A DNA stretch of 64,000 bases from contig JAEQBH010000651.1 of assembly GCA_016808115.1 (NCBI GenBank), positions 620,001 to 684,000 of the forward strand, given 5' to 3'. Numbering within the stretch: the stretch's first letter is position 1; every line of letters starts with the position of its first letter. Positions 55,198 to 64,000 of the stretch are shown piece after piece. Position numbers and translations under genes: made by a program. The notes below the pieces were generated by a model that worked only from the letters and a program-made list of their open reading frames with translations, ran no database searches and had not been told where the DNA came from. Source of the stretch: Tetrastigma voinierianum (Eukaryota; Streptophyta; Magnoliopsida; Vitales; Vitaceae).

Positions 55198-57293
55198 CCT
55201 GCCGATAGAAACCCCGAGAAACCGAACGTCAAAAAGGGGCAAAATCGTACTTCTCGCAAAAACTGCACTTTTCTAGATCTCGGATGTTTAAACGGATCTC
55301 TCCTGAAATCGCCTCGCTAGGGTTTAAGAACCACGAATTTCGCTGATTCCAAGGTGGCCTGGATTTCACGCTTCGAGGCGCGGTGCTCCAAGGTGACACA
55401 TGGTTGAGAGATGCCACATGGCACCTCAAGAGAATGACACTTGGCATAAAAAGGAATGGTTCACAATTAGCCATGTATGGAAAGGAATCTCATGGCTCAC
55501 AATGAGCCACTTGAAAGGCATGATGTCATGTTTTGGTTACGAAATGTTAGCATTTTAAAAAGCGAAAGCCACTCATTTGGTTTCGATAAGCGAGAGGAAA
55601 TCATTTTTTGTCTCATACGTATAATGCTCCAAAGTGGAGGAGAGAGGGTGCAAAGAGAGAGAAAATGGGAGAAATCGAGAGTACATTTAAAGAGAAATGG
55701 AAGAGGAATGAGAAAAAGAAAAGAAAACAAAGTTTAGCTGAATAAAACAAAAGCCAAAGGAAAACGAGGAAGAAAGAGAAGACGTTGAGGTCTCGATCTC
55801 ATTTTCTGTGAGAGAGAGAGTCTCTTCCCTTCTAGAATCGTGGAGATCCGACCGTCTGGATTCCTTCGAAACAATAAGGAGAGTTGTTCTACCGGAGAGA
55901 CAACGCAGCACCTGCTCTTGTGAGTTTTGACAAACCCCATAAAGGTGGTTTCATCCTACTGCTTACACTTTATTTAAGTGTTTTAAGTATGTTTGAGTTG
56001 ATTGAGGCCGTGAGGAGCTGATCGGTTCCAAATTCGAACCGAAGGCAGAATTTTTTAGACCCATTCAGGCAAATCAGAAGCAGCTTTTAAGTGACCGTTC
56101 GCCATGTAGCGATAATTTATGAACAATTGTAGGCTGTTGGTGGGCAGGAGGTCGGGAAGAGCTATAGAATCGGTTCCACCAAGAGGAACCGATGGAGGAT
56201 GGATTACTGCAGGCCCATCTTTGTTTGGGACCGAAAACAAATTTCGCTTTGTATGAAATGGAATCATAAATGTCCATGTGTTTTGGCATTGGAATTGTGG
56301 ATGTGAATGGCTTGGTATGTGAGGAAATAGATAGTTAATAGATTAATGTGTTAATAAATGACACAATTATATGGAATTAAATCAATTGTAGTTTTCATCG
56401 GGAGATGATTATGATTTCGTCATGAGCTAAATCAAAGGACATGATTGATGTGTTGAATACATGTGTGTGAATCAGAAGATTTGAAAGTATATTTACATAT
56501 TGTATAAATGATTTTGAAAATGGGCATGTTTTACTTTCATATGCACCAGTAACCTGGTTAGGTGTGAGTGCATGACATGGTATTTTTGTGTAAAAACGAA
56601 CATATTGCGTAAATGTAATTTCATACGATGACATTCCTGAGAATCAGTTGGGAGATGGCCAACAAATCACTTCTGATGAGGGACTAAGGATCAAGCTTCG
56701 GAGCTCATCAACCACCAATTCTGAGGGTAGTCCCATATTTTTTTACCGACATCGTTCGATAAGATATTTTCAAGAACAACAAGTTTTGTTTTGAAAATGA
56801 TTATTTTCTCTACATGGCTTTAGCAAGTGTGAGTGAGTCGGTGTGACCGTGGACATGGGGCAGTGATCATGCGTAGACATTCAAGTAGGAACATGTATTT
56901 ACTGGAAGTGTGTGTTTACTTTGGAGCATTGCATATGCACTTAGGTGGAGAGTAACGATTTGTGGTGATTCCACTACTAAGCATTAGCTCACCCCGTCGA
57001 GATTTACATTTTTTCGTAGGGAGCTAAAGACAACTAATTAGAGACTGATTTGAAGTAGTCGCTGTGGCTTAGGCTTTTCACATAACATGTATTAGAATAA
57101 GAGATTTTAATATATGTTTGTATAAGTCTAATCAACTATTAAATATCAGAGATAATGGAGAATAGTCATGATAATTATATATTTTATGAGTATTGTTTTA
57201 TGAGCCCAAGAGGCATTTTTACTCATGATGCTCACATCCTAGATTTTGATTACTTCACAGCTGACAGAATAACTGGACCCTGGTTTTGGCCAC
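55198..57293 (+). repeat. Solo LTR inserted into the tandem array
   Basis: It starts at about TGCCGATAGAAACCCCGAGAAACC (decayed TGTAAGACCCCGAGAAA) and ends GGACCCTGGTTTTGGCCACA at 57293. It contains CTTTTCTAGATCTCGGATGT as in the other LTRs of the TGTAAGACC family. The array stops on its left and resumes on its right. The start is uncertain by some 10 bases, and no exact target duplication is seen. ORFs 55477-56634 on both strands are not conserved. Confidence 0.78.
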
Positions 57294-57990
57294 AAATGAG
57301 CATTAAGTGGCGATATATCCCGAAAGACCTGCAATTAATAAGACTGCAGTAGACGAACACATCAAAGGAACAAGAAGTTCGGCAACAGGCCAAGGGCGAG
57401 TATAAATGAAATGATTCGACTCCCAGTCAGATGACTGTAGAGTAGACGAACTCACAAAGTGAGCTGTCAATTCCGGCGCCGAGGCCGAGTGGCGATATAA
57501 ATGAAATGATCTTCATCTTAGGCCTGTGGCCGGTGCAGTGAGACGAATCTGCCAGGGTGAGTCGCTGGCTCCGGCGCTGAGGTCGAGTGGCGAGAGAATT
57601 GAGCCACACTCTTAGGGTCGCTGCGGCTCAGGTAGACTAACTCGCCAAAGCGAGCCATTGGCTCCGGGCGCCGAGGCCGAGCGGCGAGAGCAAATTGAGC
57701 CGACCGACTCTTAGGTTGCGTGACTGACCTCAGGCAAAGTGTATTTAACCTGGCCAAGTGAGTCATTGGCTCGGCGCCGAGGCCGAGTGGTGATATACCG
57801 AAATGATCCGACTTAGGTCAGCGTGACTCAGGCAAAGCAGACGAACTCGTCAAAGTGAGTTGTTGGGCTCCGGGCGCTGAGGCCGAGTGGCGATATGTAC
57901 CGAAATGATCCGAGACTTAGGTCATGTGGACCTCAGGTAAAGTAGACGAACTGTCAAAGTGAGCCATCGCGCGCGCCATTCAACTCGATT
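57294..57990. repeat. Tandem array, about 100-bp units (right block)
   Basis: GCCGAGGCCGAGTGGCGATATA or a variant starts near 57481, 57579, 57672, 57778 and 57879 (steps 98, 93, 106 and 101). Each unit also carries GTAGACGAACTCGTCAAAGTGAGCC-like text and TGAAATGATCCGACTTAGGT-like text. It is the continuation of 54180-55197. Confidence 0.88.
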
Positions 57991-58800
57991 TTCTTGGAAA
58001 GGTGCGTGTGTCTTTAATGCTGATTTATGGATTTTGAAACTTGTGCGACTTCGGAAGTGCTTCGCCTTCTTATAAATGGCGGCCTATCATTTATGGAGTT
58101 TATACTTCAATATTCATTTTCCTACACAGAATCAAATATGCGCGAGATGTCGTCCGGTCGCCTTCGCCGTGGATCCACCAAGATTCCTGCCCGCTTATGT
58201 TGGACTTCTGCTTGTGGGAGTTGTGTTTTTCCCTAGTCTCCCCTTTATGGAGTTTATGCCATTCCTGGGCCTTCGTACAGGAATGTATTTCGAGAGGGCG
58301 GCATTTCTGTGTCGCCTTCTCCATTTTCCTCTTCCTTTTTCTCCTTCTCCTTCTTTTTCATCTTTCTTCCACATCTCATTCTCCCCTTTTGTTCTCTTTT
58401 CCTCCATGACCGTTTCTCCCTTCCGCACAAACTCCTTCCATCCCTTTTCTTCTTTCTCCTCTTTTCCACCTTTCTGCAAATTTCTTCCATTTATTTCCAT
58501 CTCATTTTCTTTTCCTTTTTCTTCCGAAGGCTTTTTTTCGAGAACTCCGCTTGTAATGTGCTTCCAAGATGTAACCGATGACACCACTGATTGTAACTGA
58601 ATGTAACTGGATTGGAATAAAGAGATACTTTTTCTTTTATGAAGCATGAGCTTTCTCGTTCTACTGTGACGTAATTTTTCTCGATCATCATATGTCTCAG
58701 TTGTGACGCCTTAACAAATATAACTGAAATGGCTCAATCGTTAACTGAAAATTGATAAATCTCCATTTAAGATTACAAACCAAGGTCTACTAATAAAAAA
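57991..58800. other. Noncoding stretch with long pyrimidine tract
   Basis: Between the array and integrase. At 58310-58530 the plus strand is almost only C and T (TTTTTCTCCTTCTCCTTC and the like). The ORFs on both strands here (58076-58600, 58195-58647, 58309-58581) have low-complexity Ser/Phe/Pro or Glu/Lys translations and are artefacts of this bias. An internal PPT would be purine-rich on the minus strand, which fits the element's orientation. Confidence 0.6.
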
Positions 58801-59920
58801 GTTTAAGATGTTCCGCATTCCAGGCATGCTGTAAAATTTTCCCCTCCTCCGCTTGAGGCTTCATCACTGTCCGCGACTCGAGATATAATGTAGGCCTTCC
58901 CGCTTGGGGCCCACTTCATAGGCCGGATTCTTCCCACAGCAAGCTTTAAGACCAAACGCCCCATGTAGCTTTGGCTCGACTTTTGGTTGTAGTACCCCGC
59001 CGCCTCTCCTTTGGTACGCTTCATTTTAGATCACCACGTTTTCTTTCTCATCAAAGAGATCCAAATTTAGGACGGAGAGCTTCTCAAGCCATTATGCTCC
59101 ACTCGTTGCTAATTCGATCCTCGGGACTTTAACCGACTTCGATTGGGCTACTACTTCAAGGTCAAGGCTGCATGAACTGTGGTTTCTCGTTGCTAACTTC
59201 GTTGTCCTCAGAGGGGCCCATAGCACTCCTGGGGAGGCATATTCTACCGCATTTTCCTTAAGATCTTCCAATTTGGTCTTCAACGAGGCCTTAAGGATTC
59301 TCGACATGGTGACTTCACCGACCGCTAGACCGTGGATGTGCCGGAGACGAGTAATAATTCTAATTCCGAGCCGGCACGTAAATCTCCACTCGCGTTGTCA
59401 ACTGTTTTTTCTTCCTGTCCGATACCAGGCTCTGGGATACCAAACTGATATGATGGCTCGCCACACAAAATTGGCGTAGATCTTCTCGTTTCCGTGATTG
59501 TAAGCAAAGGCTCGGGCCTCGTGCCACTTGGGCGCATAACACCGCAACAAGATGAATTATGATTAGCCCTTCCCGGCAAGCGAGGTCCCGTGATGCTCCA
59601 AACCCCATCACGTAAGCGGCTGCGCCAAGGGACGACGCCAAGGGCCTCGGGCGGGAGGCGTGAGATCTTGGCATGCTCCTCGAAGATCTTACATTTCTTG
59701 ACTAGGTCGGCCATGCAGATTTCGTACGGTGCCGCAGATCCCCAGCCCCAAGACCTTTCCCCGCCAATGCCCGAGCTCCGATATGATTTCTCGTACAGGT
59801 ACTTCTCTACACGTATTCACGTTTTTCCCGCGATGCACTTAAGGATAGGTGTGGAAGAAACCTTCGTCGCACAGTTTCCCTTATACTAGTGAACCTAGCC
59901 GACCTCGCCCTTATTTTCGT
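58801..59920 (-). pseudogene. Tat2 integrase (decayed)
   Basis: On the minus strand, in coding order: DLVKKCKIFEEHAKISRLPP (about 59710-59650, from the zinc-binding domain with CxxC half lost), then GVVPW, then RQFCVASHHISLVSQSLVSD (about 59480-59410, containing the SD of the second catalytic site). The C-terminal part is near 58800-58930: KAYIISRVADSD and GENFTACLECGTS, compare the Tat motif WEGPYIVRRV and LPRTWNAEHLKRY. The first Asp block and the Glu are not clearly recognisable. Plus-strand ORFs here are shadows. Confidence 0.8.
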
Positions 59921-60680
59921 CGTCTTCCGGTCGCCGTAGACTGCCTATTTATAATCCCAACGGGTCCATCCAACTCGGCCCTCTGACCCGACTGGGCAAC
60001 CTCCACGCCGCAGATCGATAGAGGGCTCCCGCTGTATTAAACGTGTGTTGACCAAGCCGAGGTCTTCCTGCAAGGCTGTCGCTAACTTTGCCAAGGCGTC
60101 TACCCTGAGTTCTCTCATCGGGGACATCTCGACCGAATCGCACGAATTTTTTCAATAAATCTCGCATCTTTTGGAGATATAGGATCATCCTTCCGCTTGG
60201 CCTCGTAGGTATCTTCTATTTGTCTTACTACTACCGGGAGCCGCCAGACCTCTTAGCTGGTCAACTTCCTGAATGGGCGAGGTTGAGGTCACTATGATCT
60301 ACTCATATCTCTAGCCTCGTTGTTGGAGGCTTGGAATCCGAATCTAAGTGCGTACTCAATGTCTATTCCTTCTAGAGAGGTCAAGATTAGACCTGCTCCG
60401 CTCCCTTATGTATTTGAGGTTCCATCTACGTAGAGCTCTCGGGATGGGGATACATCACATTTGAGTGCTCTCACAGGGTTCGCCGAGGTGAATTCTATGA
60501 CGAAGTCATACACTTTCTTTATCGCGGTTTTCTGGGCTTTTGTATTCATGTTAACCTTAGCTTTATGACCCACTTCATCGCCCTTCCTGAGGTCTCTCGG
60601 CTTATGCACACTTGCTTCCACGGTGGCTCTGCTAAAACTTATGGTATGAACTCGAAGTAGGGCGGAGTTTCGAGCCGCGG
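59921..60680 (-). pseudogene. Tat2 RNase H (decayed)
   Basis: DVSPSRELYVDGTSNT at about 60455-60406, followed by GSGAGLILTSLEGIDIEYAL and RFGFQASNNEA (60400-60310), is the start of the archaeal-like RNase H of Tat elements; its Asp in YVDG and Glu in NNEA are kept. The end of the domain is near 60130-60060 (RELRVDALAKLATALQEDLG). 60621-60460 contains ASVHKPRDLRKGDEVGHKAK and AIKKVYDFVIEFT, the linker upstream. Confidence 0.85.
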
Positions 60681-61990
60681 CTACTATACAAAATTAGTTT
60701 CTCCATCCCGGTACCTCCTCCGTCCCCAAAGCCCTACCGTAATAGTAACCGGGTGTTGCACTCGCCTTTGCCCCGACAAGGACAAATACCAAGCTGAGAA
60801 GTCCGACACGACTAAGCATGCAGCAAGGAGCTCCCTTCAACAGACTTACTAGAATGGGAGGAGAGCTCAAATACTTTTCAAACCGAATGCCTCTTCACAC
60901 TTCAGATCCATTGGAAAGGCCTCTTCGCAGACTTGGAAGAAAGGTCGCATTCACTTGCCCGATTACCGAACCGCTAAAGCAAAGAATCCTTCCCCACAAA
61001 CGCCGAACTTCCTTTATACCCGATGGCGATGGCATGTCGAAAGTACACGACCTTTATTTTGTCTCGATTTGCCTCAATTCTAAGACTATGAAACCTAAGA
61101 ATTTTTCTGGCTGATACTCCGGGCGCAACACTGCCTGGATCAGCCATGTTGTAGTTTCTCAAGATCCGAACACCTCGATAGATGAGCTATGGAGCTCACC
61201 AGGGTGGATTTTTTTACCAAAGATGTCATCTATGCATACCATACTGCACGTCCGCTTCGAACATCCGATTCACCAACTTCTGATACGTAGCTCCTGCATT
61301 CTTGAGCCCGAACGGCATCACACGATAACAATAGGTTCCCTGCGCCGTGACGAACGAGGTTTTTTCTTGGTCACCTAGGTCCATACTGATCTAGTTGTAG
61401 CCGGAGAAGGCATCCATAAAACTGAGGAGTTCGTGGCCCGCAGTGGCATCTACGATGAGGTCGATTCGCGGCAGAGGGAAACTGTCCTTTGGGCATGCTT
61501 TGTTGATGTCAAGTGAAGTCGATGCGCAGTCGCCACTCTGCCGCTTTGCTTTCGATGAAAGTGCACGACGCCAGCCATTCGTATTCTACCTCCCCGACGC
61601 CTCTCGCCCGTGAGCTCACGACCTCGTTGATGGCTTTTTATCTTTCACAAGCTCCTTGTTTGATTAGCTTGAAGGATGGGCCGACGTTCACTCTGGTGGG
61701 GTGATTACCGAGATTAATTCCTCCATGTCTCAGCCTCAGCTTTCCATAGATCGCCTGCCTGGCCTTAAAATGGATAAGGAGGCTTTGAGGTCTTCCTAGA
61801 TTTGGAGCCACATAGCGTAGATGTTCGTGGTCGCCAGCCCGAAGAATACGGCTCAGTTTATGAGGGCTCGTCGAGCGAGCGTACCTCGTCACGCATGTCG
61901 AAAGCTCTCCGCCCAAGTATATGTTGTCGAATCGCTTTTGTTTCATGGATCGAGTAGCATTCTCTAGCCACTCACATCTCCTAATCATTC
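60681..61990 (-). pseudogene. Tat2 reverse transcriptase (decayed)
   Basis: In coding order: NPTRVNVGPSFKLIKQGACE (about 61710-61640), then AEWRLRIDFT near 61540 (usual KWRVCVDFT), FPSAANRP-like and SFMDAFSGYN-equivalent text (61500-61400), and NLLLSCDAVRAQECRSYV near 61335-61280. The last corresponds, in another frame, to TYCYRVMPFGLKNAGATYQK. The active-site segment follows at 61240-61200 but reads as MHR plus stop, so YVDD is lost. KFLGFIVLELRQIETK (about 61100-61060) is the connection region. The part to about 61990 is the segment before RT. Confidence 0.8.
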
Positions 61991-62530
61991 CACCCTGCTT
62001 ACTGTAGGGAATTTGATCATCATGTGATATGCGGAAGGATGGCTTTTATTGCATTGAGAGGGGTCTCCGCCCAAAGAACATGTTATAAGCAGACGGGGCG
62101 CCTACTAATTTCAGAATCCATCGTAGGTCGAGCCCTGCACGTGGAACTCCAGAGCACCATCTGTACTGAGCCTGGGGAGGCAACACCTTTTCCCCAGAGA
62201 ACCCTCGCAAATGAGTGTTGACGAGCTCTAGTTTCTCCCTTCGTCTGATTTTACCAAGGCCACGCCAAGATGATATTGGTCACTCGTTGTCAATTAGGAC
62301 CCGATGAACTATTTTGTTGGCCAACTCAAGTGAACTACCATATGGTCGTCATGAGGATGTCAAGATCCCTCCAGATCCGAAATCGTGAGAATGATGGATG
62401 TCGAGCCGTAGTTTAGACACCGTTGAATTTCCGCTATCTCGCTGTGGGAATCTACGTCAGAGATGGCCTCCAGATGAGCCGGATTCCCCTCCCACAACCC
62501 TCCCAGATTACCTCGGATTTCACCTGGGGT
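61991..62530 (-). pseudogene. Tat2 protease region (decayed)
   Basis: APSAYNMFFGRRPLSMQ in minus frames near 62090-62045 matches the Tat motif APSAYNxIIGRPTLN at the end of the aspartic protease. Upstream, GALEFHVQGS and LHLGWILKLV-type text. The DNGSSAD active site is not seen, and the frame is broken. Confidence 0.6.
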
Positions 62531-64000
62531 GGGTCAGCAGGCCGAGCCGCCGTCCCTGGCCGAGGTGGTGGTCACGAGGCTGGCCCGGTTCCGAGCTTGA
62601 TTCTGAGCCTGATTTTCAGTGGATATGAAGCGCTTGAGGTATCCGCATCGTATTAAGTACTCTATTTCTTGAGTTGTATGCGCCGTCAGGCAGGTCCTGT
62701 GATTCCCTATGGAACCTCGCAGCACTCGAGTTGTCTTCGCTGGTCTCGACTTACCAGCAGCCACCAAAGAAATGTTCGCTTGCATTTTCGCGCAGACCTC
62801 GTGATAATGGGCCGCAGGTGAACGCCGAGGCGTAATAACGCTGCCGTTTTTGATTGCTGCGTGGACCGAGACGATCTCGAGGTTCCCACGCCTGGGGGAT
62901 CGTTTCTCCATTTTTCTTTGAGATCCTTCCCGGGTCATGGTTCAGCTTCGCCCCCGCCGCTTGTCTGCCCCGCTTTTGGCGAGTGAAGAGCTCTTTCTTG
63001 GATATGAGGGCTTCTTCACCTTAATATACTTCGGCTTTGCGAGCACCTCACCCATGCTTCGTTTGGGATTTTGGAGATGGAAAACATCAAGTCTTTCGAC
63101 CGAACCCTAAGCCAACAATAATGAACGCAATGATCGCTAACTGTCAGAGACTCACCTTGAGACCTGATTGAATCTGGACATAAGACCTCGTGCTTTCTTT
63201 GCGAGCTCGCTTGATATTAGTAATATAACTTGCTTTCCTTATATCGCCCCGCCCAATGAAGTTAGAGATTGGGTAATGCAAATGGATAGTTTCAATAAGG
63301 AGATTGACTACCGCAAGTCTATTAGAACCATGCTACGGGCCTTTAAGGTGATAGCGAAAGCTCGCATCACAATCGCATCTTGATACCCATGCGCCCATTT
63401 GGCTTTTGTAAAGGCTGAGATGATCGGGACGGATCTCCCCGGGTACCATCGAACGCTTCCACCTGTGCATTCTCGAACTCGCTTCAAGGGGGAAGTGAGT
63501 ACTCCTGCCGTGGGGTGACTCAGCTTTGTTGTACCAAGGTGTCCATAAGGTCGAGCGTGTCCTCACCCCCTTCACACGATCGAGCCTGGCCGAGGCTCTT
63601 GAACCTTTCCTCGCTTCCCATGATTGTTCTCCTGCTGTTGGCTGAGGGTGGCACAGTTCTCCGTTCCCGACATGCTCTCCAAGTGTTGCGTTTCATCAGC
63701 TTTCCCTCAGGGGCTAGATGTGTCCGTGCTCCGCCCGCTGGATTCTCGCTTCGCTTCATCTCCACGGAGCGCCTGGCTGTGTCATTCTGCGAGGGGGAAT
63801 GTCATGGCCTTCCCGAGTCCGCCGCGCCCCCCGGGTTGTCGCGATCTGCCCGGGTGAGTTGTTCTAACTCTTCATTAGGACGCTGATTGCAGCGGCGCCT
63901 CCACTGGCCCGTGCCGCTCCGCTTTGCTTCTAACGCACCGGGAGGTCGACCGCCTCGCGCTGGTCGCCGTCCTACATCCTCGAGGATTAGCGCTTTCTCC
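62531..64000 (-). pseudogene. Tat2 gag (decayed, runs off the window)
   Basis: In coding order from the right: EGGEDTLDLMDTLVQQS (63575-63520, start region), then FENAQVEAFDGTRGDPSRSS and KPNGRMG (about 63475-63395, compare MPQVEAFDGTKDPLDHLNTY in Tat gag). A poorly readable middle follows, then EVCAKMQANISLVAAG near 62790 and EIEYLIRCGYLKRFI near 62670-62625, the usual end of Tat gag. Beyond 63700 the sequence is probably the gag N-terminus or leader; I could not define a start codon. Confidence 0.75.

Larger units (their letters stand above)
50367..64000 (-). mobile_element. Tat-type Ty3/gypsy retrotransposon (Tat2), right end outside the window
   Basis: In plus coordinates: 3' LTR (50367-51134), PPT, opposite-strand ORF (51640-53960), 100-bp tandem array (54180-57990, interrupted by a solo LTR), integrase, RNase H, RT, protease, gag. 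The 5' LTR would lie beyond 64000. It is the mirror image of Tat1 in layout but a different family by LTR sequence. All genes are broken. Confidence 0.85.

Noticed and set aside
54180..57990. CRISPR-like array
   Set aside because: Units of about 100 bp have no constant short repeat with unique spacers; it is an ordinary tandem array in a plant retroelement.
58076..58647. Long overlapping ORFs on both strands (up to 174 aa)
   Set aside because: They follow from the pyrimidine-rich tract; the translations are low-complexity Ser/Phe/Pro or Glu/Lys and no motif is present.

Overview
The window looks like plant nuclear heterochromatin. It is a stack of nested, decayed LTR retrotransposons plus a few small elements, and I found no host gene, rRNA, functional tRNA or CRISPR array. 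Four things point to a plant: Ty3/gypsy lineages known only from plants (Tekay-type chromovirus, Athila, Tat), tRNA-primed PBS sequences of plant type, a TRIM-type miniature element, and hAT-like terminal repeats. A eudicot is most likely. The Tat gag N-terminus resembles copies I associate with woody eudicots, but I cannot fix the species. All coding regions are broken by frameshifts and stops, so they are called as pseudogenes.

Layout. 1-8511: most of a Tekay-type chromovirus on the minus strand (partial 3' LTR at the left, integrase, RT-RNase H, gag, PBS, complete 5' LTR at 5794-8511). 8512-10919: the pol tail and 3' LTR of a second chromovirus family whose LTR starts TGTAAGACC, on the plus strand, into which the first element appears to have inserted. 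10920-13466: an Athila-type LTR and PBS, with an unusual array of TGTCGCGACA-like palindromes upstream of its TATA box. 13570-14410: an unassigned stretch. 14410-29111: a second Athila-type element on the plus strand with both LTRs, gag-pol, a downstream leader with its own TATA box, and a third ORF split by a 3.1-kb insertion.

29112-29722 holds LTR scraps. 29723-39720 is a Tat-type element on the plus strand: LTR, short interior, a second LTR, then gag, pol with YIDD reverse transcriptase, RNase H and integrase, a 38-bp tandem array, and a long decayed ORF on the opposite strand. 39721-42730 is AT-rich and holds a MITE-like hairpin, tandem duplications, a TRIM, an 88-bp minisatellite and a tRNA-derived SINE-like segment. 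42731-50365 is a DNA-transposon-like region with about 210-bp terminal inverted repeats and a separate 230-bp inverted repeat. Three LTRs of the TGTAAGACC family sit inside it, one inserted into another with an exact 5-bp target-site duplication.

50367-64000 is a second Tat-type element, on the minus strand: 3' LTR, PPT, a long opposite-strand ORF with a gypsy-type transposon (PF04195-like) region, a roughly 100-bp tandem array split by one more solo LTR, then integrase, RNase H, RT, protease and gag running off the right edge. The most interesting recurrent feature is this opposite-strand gene of the Tat elements, which carries promoter-like and splice-like signals of its own. The palindrome array of the Athila LTR and the nested inverted repeats follow.
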